A DNA stretch of 49,575 nt from Burkholderiales bacterium (GTDB lineage Bacteria; Pseudomonadota; Gammaproteobacteria; Burkholderiales; JABEVD01), in NCBI GenBank assembly GCA_019753155.1, contig JAIELG010000017.1:1-49575 (forward strand). The letters are read 5' to 3'. This document shows, one piece after another, positions 29,659-37,488 of this stretch (within the stretch, counting starts at the first letter, position 1; every line of letters begins with the position of its first letter). Position numbers and translations under genes: made by a program. The notes under the pieces were generated by a model that searched no databases, was not told the origin of the DNA, and saw only the letters and a list, made by a program, of their open reading frames with translations.

Positions 29659-31119
29659 CTAAAGAACCATGCCGGGATGTTTCTCATCCACCAGCCTGCC
29701 GATCAGGTCCATGACCTCCCTGCTGGCGGACTCGGCCTCTTCCATCGCATCGATTATTTTATCCTGCAATGCCTGATTGGTCTGCCATGGCCCGTCCATG
29801 AGCTTCGTCATGGCATGCACGCTGCCATGCACCTTCGCATGAGGCGCGAGCAACGCGCCGTAGGAAGAAAGATTCCCGAAGAGTTGCCTGCCTTCCCCTT
29901 CGTTGTACCACTTGCCCAGGCGGCAGTTGTTGTGGTCCACACCGATGGCTCTCATGCATTCCTCGTTTTGCCCGTCGATCACCACATAAGCGCGCTGCTT
30001 GTACATCACATGATCCACCTTCACCAGGGAGGAAAAGCTCAAATCATGCACATAATCCGCATTCGTCATGGTCTGCGATGCAGATTCGTGGAACTGGGTG
30101 AAGCGCGCCTCCATCTGGGCGATCACCGCCTGCGAAGCATTCGCGCTCTCGCGCATTTCCACCGAATCCTTCAGCATGTAGGAGGTTTCCCCGCTCAAGG
30201 TCGACATGATCTGCCCTATGGATTCCGAAGCGTGCTTGGTGCTCTCCGCCAGCTTGCGCACTTCGTCCGCCACCACGGCGAACCCCCGCCCTGCCTCGCC
30301 CGCCCGCGCCGCCTCGATCGCCGCATTCAGGGCAAGCAGATTGGTCTGGTCTGCAATCGAATTGATCAGGGTGACCGCACGATTGATTTCGACGCTGCGC
30401 GCATTGAGCCGGGTGATCGTCTCGTTCGCCCGGCTGATGCGATCGGTAATTCCCGTCAGGCGCTCGACCACGTCGTTCACGAGCGCCTTGCCCGCCTCCG
30501 CATCCTCGCAGGTTTTGCTCGCCAGCTCTGTCACCACCCTCATCTTGTCGGTGATGACCTTCAGATCATTCTGGTTCGAAGCCAGATTATCCAGAAGATT
30601 GGCGGTATTCAGATGATGGGTGCGCGATACCAGACCGGTGTACATGGCCGCCCGTTTCTGCCCCGCCATGGCTTCGAGCAGCGTGTTCTGGTTCAGCAAC
30701 CCTTTCCTGAAACCGCCGTGCAGACCGACCGGCATGGTATGCCGGTAGAATTTGCCATCCAGGTTGCAGCGGAAAGTCGTTTCCTGCTCGCGGAAGAAGG
30801 CGCCCAATTGATCGAGCATGTCGTTCAGGTTCCAGCACAAGGCGCCCAGCTCGCCCTTCTCGGACACTTCGGTGATGCGGCCGTTGAAGCGGCCCTGGGA
30901 TACTTCCGCAATAAGCGCATTCAGCTTGGGCAGGGGAGCCATCCAGCGCCTCACCATGAGCTGGACGCCTATTGCCGCGGCAACCGCCATTGCCGGGAAG
31001 GCCAACAGGAAAAGATCGAAACCGCGAAACGGAATGCTTGCGACGACGATCGCCAGCATGGCCACCGGAGATAGCCACAGGATGCCGGAGAGCCTAGAAA
31101 GCAAGGATGAATTCGTCAT
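29659..31119 (-). CDS. Methyl-accepting chemotaxis protein with C-terminal CZB domain
   Basis: This 486-residue chemoreceptor has two N-terminal transmembrane segments (about 12-52) with almost no periplasmic domain between them, then a HAMP-like stretch and a receptor signalling domain whose tip reads [22 protein letters not shown]. The C-terminus is a CZB zinc-binding domain with its His/Cys ligands spread over [19 protein letters not shown] and [12 protein letters not shown] receptors have been linked to zinc and hypochlorite sensing. The gene overlaps the upstream PAS gene by 26 bp, so the two probably form one sensory unit. Confidence 0.92.
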   Translation of the reverse strand: MTNSSLLSRLSGILWLSPVAMLAIVVASIPFRGFDLFLLAFPAMAVAAAIGVQLMVRRWMAPLPKLNALIAEVSQGRFNGRITEVSEKGELGALCWNLNDMLDQLGAFFREQETTFRCNLDGKFYRHTMPVGLHGGFRKGLLNQNTLLEAMAGQKRAAMYTGLVSRTHHLNTANLLDNLASNQNDLKVITDKMRVVTELASKTCEDAEAGKALVNDVVERLTGITDRISRANETITRLNARSVEINRAVTLINSIADQTNLLALNAAIEAARAGEAGRGFAVVADEVRKLAESTKHASESIGQIMSTLSGETSYMLKDSVEMRESANASQAVIAQMEARFTQFHESASQTMTNADYVHDLSFSSLVKVDHVMYKQRAYVVIDGQNEECMRAIGVDHNNCRLGKWYNEGEGRQLFGNLSSYGALLAPHAKVHGSVHAMTKLMDGPWQTNQALQDKIIDAMEEAESASREVMDLIGRLVDEKHPGMVL

Positions 31120-31612
31120 AGGATAATCCCTTTTCAGAGAGCAGGTTAAGCATCAGCCGGGTGGATGCGGCAATGGCGTCTCGCGCGCCGGCGCGCTGTT
31201 CCTCTTCGAGCATGAGGCGGTATACCTCGCCCATGGTCTGCACGGCTTTCGGATCGGGCTTTCGCCTCACGGAAAAATATCCCGTTATGGCGCCGTTCGG
31301 ATCGAACAATGGCGTAATGTTGGCAAAAACCCAGTAGAAGCTGCCATCCTTCGCCAAATTCTTGACATAGGCATTGCATTCGCTGCCGCCGCTGATGGTA
31401 TCCCACAACAGTTTGAACACCGCGCGCGGCATGTCGGGGTGGCGAATGATGTTGTGTTGCGTACCGAGCAGCTCCTGCTCGCTGTAGCCTGAAAACTCGA
31501 TGAAAATTCGGTTGCCGTAGGTGATCCGCCCCTGCAGGTCAGTCATCGAAACGATGAAGTCCTCCTCCCGCATGACCTTTTCCACCGAGGTCGGTGTGAT
31601 CCTGTTCTTCAT
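31094..31612 (-). CDS. PAS-domain protein, Aer-like sensor module
   Basis: This 172-residue soluble protein has one PAS domain (about 15-125) that resembles the FAD-binding PAS of Aer: [35 protein letters not shown] and [25 protein letters not shown] short helical tail follows. In Aer this PAS is fused to the membrane receptor; here it is a separate gene overlapping the chemoreceptor by 26 bp. A redox or energy-taxis role is inferred from this similarity. Confidence 0.9.
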   Translation of the reverse strand: MKNRITPTSVEKVMREEDFIVSMTDLQGRITYGNRIFIEFSGYSEQELLGTQHNIIRHPDMPRAVFKLLWDTISGGSECNAYVKNLAKDGSFYWVFANITPLFDPNGAITGYFSVRRKPDPKAVQTMGEVYRLMLEEEQRAGARDAIAASTRLMLNLLSEKGLSYDEFILAF

Positions 31613-31669
31613 GACTCCCCCATGTTTCCGACTAGGGCTGCGAAACGCCCTGCCATCAGTATATCCGCT

Positions 31670-33460
31670 TCAAGCCGCCGGATAGCGCCTCTGATTGACG
31701 AAAAGGCTGTTCCCCGGAGTTTTTTTCGCCATTTTTTTGGATTCGGCTGCAATCCGGGCGATCTCCCTGTGCGTGGTAAACGCGCCCGCCGACTCGACGG
31801 GGACCGCGCCGATGGACAGGCTGCACAAGGGATGAAATTCGTTCTCGCCGCGGCGATTCTCCATGAAATAGCCGCCGTTCTCGATATCCTCGGGCTTGAA
31901 GAACGACAAGGCCTCCCTCCCGAATTTTTCGAGCATGCTCCGGCATCGCGCTTCCCAGTCGGCGCTGCAAAACAATCCGATGAAATCGTCTCCGCCCACA
32001 TGACCGAGAAAATCAGACTCGGAATCGCATTGCTCCCTGATGATCTCCGCAGTCAGGCGTATCATTTCGTCCCCCATGCTGAAACCATATGCATCGTTGA
32101 ATGGTTTGAAATTGTCCAGATCGAAATGACATACGCAAAAAGGAATGCGGCGCGCCAGCAACCCGTCTATATGCTCCTCTATGGGAATATTTCCCGGCAA
32201 TCCGGTAAGCGGGTTGGAATAACGCGCGGCATGTATCTGCAATTGCGTGATTTCATGAATCAGATTCTGGCTCGTGCCTACCCCAAGGTAATAACCGTTG
32301 TCCGTAAAGATGAAGCCCTGCAGCATGTGGCGCTGATCGCCGGCCACCGAGTGACTCAGTTCCTGTATGGAAATATTCTTGTCCACGATCAGGGGAGCAG
32401 GATCCATGAAGAGCGAACATGATTTCTTGCCGTGCAGTTCGCGCTGATAGGGCCTTGCAAACCGGTTGATGAACGCAGTTCGGCCTATCAACCCCACCGG
32501 CACGCGTTCATCGACGACCGCAACCACCTGGACCTGCGGGTTCCTCTCGAAATAGCCGAGCATTTCCTCGTTGCTGCTCTCAGGAGAAAAAGGCTGCGCC
32601 ATTTCGAGCAGCGCATCGCTTATGCTGCACCCCGTCTTTTCGGGAACCTCGATGGAAAGAAGCGAGATGGTTTCCCTGGAAATCGTGGAATTGGGCTTCC
32701 CGTTCGGTCTTGCAATCAGGTTGCCCTGGCCCATGGCAATGCCCATCTCCCTGGTCAGGAGAAATTCGCCCCTTGTTTCTATGCCTTCTGCGATCAGATC
32801 GAGTCCGCAGTTGCCAGCGGCTTCCGCCAATACCCGGACAAATTTGGATTTCACGGGATCCCTGTCTATATCCCGTATCAGATAGCGATTGATTTTCAAA
32901 TAAGAAGGCAGGGAATCCCGCATGGATTCCAGCCTGGAAAAAATTTCGCCATAATCGCGGATGGCAACCTGGTAGCCGAGGCCTGCCCAGCGGGAAACGA
33001 TTTTCGGCAGGAAATTCGGTGCATGGCTGTAATCCGGCTCGTTCAGGATCAGCTCGACGACGACATTGGGCGGATCGAGACAGGCCTGCTGTATCAGGCC
33101 CGGAATCCGGATTTCCTTGAATTTATGCGCGAGAAAGATTTCCGCATTGACCTTGAGGAAAAGCAGCCCATCCAGTTGCAGTTTCACGAAGCTCTCTATC
33201 ACCGTCTGGCAGCAAAGATTTTCCAATTCGACGGCGACATCGCCGGATTGCCTGGCGAGACTGAAAAGCACGCCCGGAGCATGCAGCAGGCTGTTCGATG
33301 GCCCGCGCACCAATCCGTCATACCCGATGATTCTCCCATCCTTCATGTCTATGACAGGTTGAAAGAGTGCTGACAGGCTCCGATGCTCGATGACATCGGA
33401 CAAGTTTTCTACGGACTTTATCACTTGATTTGCCTGATTTATGGGAGCTTTGGATACCAT
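31670..33460 (-). CDS. EAL-CBS-GGDEF signalling protein with degenerate EAL
   Basis: This 596-residue cytoplasmic protein has a domain order of EAL-like (about 25-265), a CBS pair (about 285-410) and GGDEF (about 430-590). The EAL motif is replaced by DGL (48-50), the metal-binding DDFG block reads RDYGE and the KID lysine-aspartate pair reads KIN. Phosphodiesterase activity is therefore unlikely. The GGDEF motif is GGDDF (489-493), which can still be active. The start at 33460 has GGTGGAAAG just upstream. CBS domains suggest control by a nucleotide such as an adenylate. Confidence 0.9.
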   Translation of the reverse strand: MVSKAPINQANQVIKSVENLSDVIEHRSLSALFQPVIDMKDGRIIGYDGLVRGPSNSLLHAPGVLFSLARQSGDVAVELENLCCQTVIESFVKLQLDGLLFLKVNAEIFLAHKFKEIRIPGLIQQACLDPPNVVVELILNEPDYSHAPNFLPKIVSRWAGLGYQVAIRDYGEIFSRLESMRDSLPSYLKINRYLIRDIDRDPVKSKFVRVLAEAAGNCGLDLIAEGIETRGEFLLTREMGIAMGQGNLIARPNGKPNSTISRETISLLSIEVPEKTGCSISDALLEMAQPFSPESSNEEMLGYFERNPQVQVVAVVDERVPVGLIGRTAFINRFARPYQRELHGKKSCSLFMDPAPLIVDKNISIQELSHSVAGDQRHMLQGFIFTDNGYYLGVGTSQNLIHEITQLQIHAARYSNPLTGLPGNIPIEEHIDGLLARRIPFCVCHFDLDNFKPFNDAYGFSMGDEMIRLTAEIIREQCDSESDFLGHVGGDDFIGLFCSADWEARCRSMLEKFGREALSFFKPEDIENGGYFMENRRGENEFHPLCSLSIGAVPVESAGAFTTHREIARIAAESKKMAKKTPGNSLFVNQRRYPAA

Positions 33461-33514
33461 CTTTCCACCAGCGATGCGAAATGTCAAGATTGCGATAGGG
33501 TAACACGTCACCCA

Positions 33515-33543
33515 TTGCCAACATGTTGCTTTTAAACTACAAT
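33515..33543 (+). promoter_or_regulatory. Promoter of the decayed toxin-antitoxin locus
   Basis: TTGCCA (33515-33520) and TACAAT (33538-33543) are separated by exactly 17 bp, each matching the sigma-70 consensus at five of six positions. The predicted start is at about 33550, essentially on the ATG of the toxin remnant. Confidence 0.6.
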
Positions 33544-33548
33544 AAGGC

Positions 33549-33871
33549 ATGATTGAAATTCTCAGATACCAGGCTGAAGATGGTAAATCGCCAGTTTCAG
33601 CCTGGTTCAGCGATTTACGGGATCCTCGGCAAGGGCTCAAATCGAAATCCGCCTACGTCGCGTATCCATCTGAAATTTCGGCGACTGCGAGCCTGTTGGC
33701 GAAGGTGTATTGGAACTGAAAATCGATGTGGGTGCCGGGTATCGGGTTTACTGCGCAAGGCATGGGCAAGCGCTTGTAATACTGTTGTGAGGCGGAAACA
33801 AAAGCACGCAGAAGACGGACATCAAATTGGCGAAAGATTACTGGTCGGACTGGAAACGGAGAAAAAAATGA
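33549..33871 (+). pseudogene. Broken RelE/HigB-like toxin
   Basis: The first 25 codons (MIEILRYQAEDGKSPVSAWF) and the later stretch with GVLELKIDVGAGYRVYCARHGQALVILL and DYWSDWKRRKK match the phage Gp49/HigB-like toxin family. They lie in different frames: a frameshift sits near 33624-33630. The second frame also has in-frame TGA codons at 33671-33673 and 33788-33790, the latter replacing the cysteine usual in LLCGG. The original stop overlaps the antitoxin ATG. The toxin cannot be made. Confidence 0.82.
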
Positions 33872-34209
33872 AAACTCAAGGTGCCAAGTTGAAAGCTTCG
33901 GTTTCGCATCATGACGAACTTATAAATGAACTGCGCGCTGACCGTCAGCTTGCCGTTGAATATCTGAGTGCCGCCTTGTCGGAATTGGATGATCCAAACA
34001 ATCGTGCTGCCGGGCTGCTGGCAATGAGAGATGTTGCCGAAGCATACGGCGGATTGGGGGCGGTTGCTCAAGAAGCGGGAATAAACAGGGAATCCCTTTA
34101 CCGCGCATTGTCTCCGAAAGGAAATCCAACGCTCAAGACGATCCTTGCCGTTATGAAGGCAGTTGGGATGAAACTATCGGTAGAGCCAAGCAATCACGCG
34201 CATGCATGA
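33868..34209 (+). CDS. Antitoxin of HigA-like addiction module (orphan)
   Basis: This 113-residue protein is of the putative addiction-module antidote family. A helix-turn-helix is visible in GGLGAVAQEAGINRESLYRALSPKGNPTLKTILAVMKAVGMKL. It is intact and overlaps the broken toxin stop by ATGA, with GGAG upstream. The protein may still repress its own promoter at 33515-33543 or counter related toxins elsewhere in the genome. G+C is lower than in the dsr region, which fits acquired DNA. Confidence 0.85.
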   Translation: MKTQGAKLKASVSHHDELINELRADRQLAVEYLSAALSELDDPNNRAAGLLAMRDVAEAYGGLGAVAQEAGINRESLYRALSPKGNPTLKTILAVMKAVGMKLSVEPSNHAHA

Positions 34210-34224
34210 TGAAGGTGAATTGCG

Positions 34225-34320
34225 ATGCGCAAGACTAAATCAGCGATTTTGGAGCTGTACACGAAACGGTCAAGGGCATGCCGCAGGCGTGATGGACCAA
34301 TATCCAACCCGTTCTCATTG
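34225..34320 (+). pseudogene. Remnant of a second helix-turn-helix antitoxin gene
   Basis: The ATG at 34225 opens MRKTKSAILE. After a one-base shift the frame reads VHETVKGM, and after another shift AGVMDQ. Together these match the N-terminus of XRE-type antitoxins (family pattern SxIxEAVHETAKGLxxAGVMD). The DNA-binding part is missing. It follows the orphan antitoxin by 15 bases, so two toxin-antitoxin units have decayed here. Confidence 0.6.
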
Positions 34321-34473
34321 CCAGCCCGGCTAGGGCGTCCCGCGCCTGGAATGCGTCAAAAAGAATATGCAGAAACACCGGAAAGGTGCCGATGCGGCAG
34401 TTTGTGCTTCATTCCGGCGCACTGCGGCGCGAGATAAAAACACAACTTATTGATATTTATAGATAGACATTCC

Positions 34474-34489
34474 TGGCATGGCAATTGCT
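34474..34489 (+). promoter_or_regulatory. Sigma-54 (-24/-12) promoter
   Basis: TGGCATGGCAATTGCT matches the sigma-54 consensus TGGCACG-N4-TTGCW at all but one position, with GG at 34475-34476 and GC at 34487-34488 in the required spacing. The predicted transcription start is 34500, which is the third base of a long hairpin. An enhancer-binding site should lie upstream; I see only a weak GTGC/GCAC dyad (about 34411-34429) and cannot assign an activator. Confidence 0.8.
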
Positions 34490-34499
34490 TCATATCAGG

Positions 34500-34570
34500 G
34501 TGAAAGCATCGGGTCTGACTCAGTGCTTTCACCCTCCTCCAGTTTGCGGGCGCTATGCGCCCGTTTTTTT
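34500..34570 (+). ncRNA. Predicted sigma-54-dependent small RNA
   Basis: The stretch begins at the predicted sigma-54 start and ends in a strong terminator, giving an RNA of about 71 nt. Hairpin 1 is an 11-bp perfect inverted repeat, GGGTGAAAGCA (34498-34508) with TGCTTTCACCC (34524-34534). A single-stranded linker TCCTCCAGTTTG (34535-34546) follows and could pair with Shine-Dalgarno sequences. Hairpin 2 is the terminator. No open reading frame with a ribosome site lies within. I do not recognise the RNA as a known family. Confidence 0.72.
34547..34570 (+). terminator. Rho-independent terminator of the small RNA
   Basis: CGGGCGC and GCGCCCG form a perfect 7-bp GC stem with a three-base TAT loop, followed by seven T residues at 34564-34570. 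It is directional: the minus strand has no T-run after the stem. Confidence 0.92.
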
Positions 34571-34667
34571 ACCCGTCTTTTCTGGAAAAGTTACCGTCGT
34601 CCAGCAGGAGAATAAGACCGGGAATGACGAAAGTCGTGAAAATAAAGATCCCATATAGCAGTTCCAT
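34569..34667 (-). CDS. 32-residue single-span membrane peptide
   Basis: The ATG at 34667 is preceded by AAGGAGG at ideal distance. The product MELLYGIFIFTTFVIPGLIL continues with LLDDGNFSRKDG, giving one hydrophobic helix and a charged tail. A longer frame reaches 34823 but has no ribosome site and an odd composition, so the short form is preferred. The gene is downstream of dsrN on the same strand and its stop overlaps the U-tract of the opposite small RNA. The DNA from 34668 to 34853 is AT-rich and otherwise empty. I do not recognise the peptide; it may be a small subunit of a membrane complex. Confidence 0.55.
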   Translation of the reverse strand: MELLYGIFIFTTFVIPGLILLLDDGNFSRKDG

Positions 34668-34853
34668 TTCAACCCTCCTTATATTATCAGGTATATTACT
34701 TCCATAGACCATGACGACGAATGATTCAAGCATCATAGCCAACATAAGAAACCATGATAGTAGTAATGTTAAAGGAGCGAACCCATCCCCGATCGGTCGG
34801 CACAATACCATTACCATAAACATGGTTAATAAAAGTATGCGCCTGAGTAAACA

Positions 34854-36311
34854 TTAAATCAAGGGTATTTCGGGGAGTCGATTCCGCAACTGATTTCCCG
34901 GCCCGGGCTTCATGCCGGAGCCCGAATTTCCCTGCACACGCTTCATCCGCTCTATGAAGGCGACGAAGCGTGCAGCCCAGTAACAGCCCCCTATGCTGCG
35001 CTGATGGGTGAACTGGGCAAGCAGGTTGTTTACCACGATGCCGTCCTGCTTACCGTTTATGCCGTAACCCCGCGCCACTTCATAGGCAAAACGGGTATTT
35101 TCCGGCAGGTTCTCGATGCTCGAATAATGGAACTCGTGCGCCTTCTGCCCGGAAGCCCGCGCCATCGGGCATGGCCAGGGATGCGCCGCGTTTTCCACGA
35201 GGTGGACAAAACCGCGCCCCACGGGCTTTCGATGCATCACCACGTCTCCCGGAATCGCCCCCACCATCTCGAAAGATTGCCCCTGATGCGTAGCGAGCGT
35301 CCTGGAAAGATACATGAGCCCGCCACATTCCGCGTAAGCCGGCATGCCGCCCTCGATGGCGCGCCTGATGTCATGGCGCAACGAAACATTGGCCTCGAGT
35401 TCACTGCCGAAAAGCTCGGGGAACCCCCCTCCGATGAAGATGGCGTCGGCATCGGGAAGCCACGCGTCCCTCATGGTGTCGAATTCGACGAGTTCAGCCC
35501 CGGCCGCGGCAAGCGCCTCGATATCGTCGACATAATAGAAACCGAAGGCCTTGTCTTTTGCAATGGCTATCCTCACCCTGTCCCTGACACGAAAGGGCAC
35601 CACGTCCGACGAGTATTTCACCCCGAGAGGCGGCCTTTCGGAAAGCGCCAGGAAGCGATCGAGATCGACCTGTGCTGCTATTGCCGCGCCGATATTGGCG
35701 ATGCGTTGCGATGATTCTCCGGATTCGTTGCTGGGCATGAGGCCAAGATGGCGCTCGACTATCTCGAGGCGTTCGTCGTGATGCACTGCGCCGATCACGG
35801 GCACATCGGTATAGTGTTCGATCACGGCGCGAAGCTTGAATTCATGGCGCGCGCCGCCCAGGTTGTTGAGTATGACACCTGCAATCGATATTTCCCGATC
35901 GAAAGCCTGATAGCCGAGAATCAGGGGAGCGATGCCGCGCGTCATACCGCGCGCATCAATCACGAGCATCACGGGCAAATCCAGCAGCCTGGCAAGCGCG
36001 GCATTGCTGTTGCTGCCATCGAGGGCAAGCCCGTCGTAAAGTCCCTTGTTGCCTTCGACTATGCCGACATCCGCCCCCTCGCCATGGCGCTGAAAAGTCG
36101 AGACGACCTCGTTCGGCTCCATCAGGTAAAGATCGAGGTTGCGGCAGGCGCGCCCGCTCGCTTCACTTAGCCACATCGGGTCGATGTAATCCGGTCCCTT
36201 CTTGAAAGGCTGAACGAACAGCCCTTTCGCTGCCAGCGCGGAACACAGACCGATACTGATCGTGGTCTTGCCTGAAGATTTGTGGGCGGCGGAAACCAGG
36301 ATTCTCCGCAT
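34854..36311 (-). CDS. dsrN: DsrN, siroheme amidase (CobB/CbiA-like)
   Basis: This 485-residue ATP- and glutamine-dependent amidotransferase is related to cobyrinate a,c-diamide synthase. The N-terminal P-loop is SSGKTT and a class I glutamine amidotransferase domain follows, with its nucleophile block AYAECGGLMYLS and a FHYSSIE motif near the end. In sulfur oxidizers DsrN is held to amidate siroheme for DsrAB. It is the last gene of the dsr operon and starts one base after the dsrP stop. Confidence 0.92.
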   Translation of the reverse strand: MRRILVSAAHKSSGKTTISIGLCSALAAKGLFVQPFKKGPDYIDPMWLSEASGRACRNLDLYLMEPNEVVSTFQRHGEGADVGIVEGNKGLYDGLALDGSNSNAALARLLDLPVMLVIDARGMTRGIAPLILGYQAFDREISIAGVILNNLGGARHEFKLRAVIEHYTDVPVIGAVHHDERLEIVERHLGLMPSNESGESSQRIANIGAAIAAQVDLDRFLALSERPPLGVKYSSDVVPFRVRDRVRIAIAKDKAFGFYYVDDIEALAAAGAELVEFDTMRDAWLPDADAIFIGGGFPELFGSELEANVSLRHDIRRAIEGGMPAYAECGGLMYLSRTLATHQGQSFEMVGAIPGDVVMHRKPVGRGFVHLVENAAHPWPCPMARASGQKAHEFHYSSIENLPENTRFAYEVARGYGINGKQDGIVVNNLLAQFTHQRSIGGCYWAARFVAFIERMKRVQGNSGSGMKPGPGNQLRNRLPEIPLI

Positions 36312-36312
36312 T

Positions 36313-37488
36313 TCAGTCTCCCGCCTGGGTGTTTTCATCCCGCGGCATGAAATTCAGCGCGCGCACGCCTATGGTCGTGATCAGGAAGGAGACCCCGAGT
36401 CCGCCGCAGCCCAACAGGATTTCAGGCAGGCTGGGCGCATAGCTGCCGATCTGTCCGTCCCCGAAGCTGCTCCTTGCCTCGTAGCCGGGAAAGATGGAGA
36501 GCGGGAAAGCCTGACCGCCTATGATGAGCACGTAGAGCAGGCAGAAACTCCCCGAAATGACGAGCATCGACGCGACAAGGACATGATGCTTCCCGCCCAG
36601 CCTCGGGAAATAGATGAGGAAAAGCGGCAGCACGCTCCCGAGAAAAACATACCCGCCCCAAAACAGCATGGGATAGATTCCGCCTTCCGCCAGGATGAAG
36701 CGTTCGAACGCGGCATGTCTGGCAAAATTGGTCACATGGTAGACCGCAACCAGATAAATCACGCTCAGGATGAACAGCCCGAGCAGGTTTTTCAGGCGCT
36801 TCAGGATCGCCGGATTCAGTTCCATTTCGTTCCAGCCGTACATCGCAGCCTGCACGATATAAAAAACTGCCAGCCCCCAGGCGAACGACATGACGATGAA
36901 CATCGGAGGCAGGATCGCGGTCCCGTAAGCCTGGCGTGCGACGAGCAGGGCGAAAATCATGCCGGTTCCCGTGGTGAGGATGATGCGCCAGACGAACACG
37001 AGCAATCCTGCCGGTCTGGACCAGGGGTTCATGCGCTTCTCCATCATGGTCCACAGATAGATGCCGACGAAGGCGAAGAGTCCGGAATAGAGAAAAACAT
37101 TCCAGGCGAAAACCGAGGTCGGATTGAAGTGCGTTGCAGCGACGATAATGCGCTCCGGACGCCCCAGGTCCAGCATGAGAACGGAAAGTCCTCCTGCAAG
37201 CAGCGCAATCGATAGCAGGCCCGAGAGCGGGGCGCGCGTCTTGTACGGCGGCTTGCCGAAAACCGAGCCGATGGATGCCACATTGAGGACGCCGGAAGCC
37301 GCGACAATCATGAATATGGCAAACACATGGGGCATACCCCAGACGATCTGGTTGTTCATCCCGGTGACGATATGCCCATATTCCTCCATGTAATGGGCCG
37401 CAACGAGTCCCGCCGCGACGACAAGCGCGCCGAGTCCGACAAGCAGGTAAAAAATGCGTGTATCCCGTCTTGCCTGCAATAAGTCCAT
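36313..37488 (-). CDS. dsrP: DsrP, NrfD-like quinone-interacting membrane subunit
   Basis: This 391-residue integral membrane protein with about ten helices belongs to the NrfD/PsrC family. As part of DsrMKJOP it exchanges electrons with the quinone pool. The start at 37488 (MDLLQARRDTRIFYLLVG) overlaps the dsrO stop. Conserved blocks include FILAEGGIYPMLFWGGYVFLGSVLPLFL. It lies between dsrO and dsrN as in other oxidative dsr operons. Confidence 0.93.
   Translation of the reverse strand: MDLLQARRDTRIFYLLVGLGALVVAAGLVAAHYMEEYGHIVTGMNNQIVWGMPHVFAIFMIVAASGVLNVASIGSVFGKPPYKTRAPLSGLLSIALLAGGLSVLMLDLGRPERIIVAATHFNPTSVFAWNVFLYSGLFAFVGIYLWTMMEKRMNPWSRPAGLLVFVWRIILTTGTGMIFALLVARQAYGTAILPPMFIVMSFAWGLAVFYIVQAAMYGWNEMELNPAILKRLKNLLGLFILSVIYLVAVYHVTNFARHAAFERFILAEGGIYPMLFWGGYVFLGSVLPLFLIYFPRLGGKHHVLVASMLVISGSFCLLYVLIIGGQAFPLSIFPGYEARSSFGDGQIGSYAPSLPEILLGCGGLGVSFLITTIGVRALNFMPRDENTQAGD

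Noticed and set aside
33549-33871. TGA read as selenocysteine or tryptophan in the toxin
   Set aside because: A separate frameshift in the same gene makes decay the simpler explanation, and other genes in the window use TGA as a normal stop.
34210-34473. NtrC- or NifA-type enhancer site upstream of the sigma-54 promoter
   Set aside because: No match to TGCACC-N5-GGTGCA or TGT-N10-ACA was found. The GTGC/GCAC dyad at about 34411-34429 is too weak to name an activator.
34498-34540. Minus-strand reading frame opening with GTG inside the small RNA region
   Set aside because: The purine-rich element touches the GTG with no spacing, the product is a low-complexity peptide without family features, and the plus-strand promoter and terminator explain the structure better.
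34668-34823. Longer version of the small membrane protein starting at 34823
   Set aside because: The upstream part has no ribosome site and an unusual run of methionine-rich hydrophobic residues, while the inner ATG has a perfect AAGGAGG.
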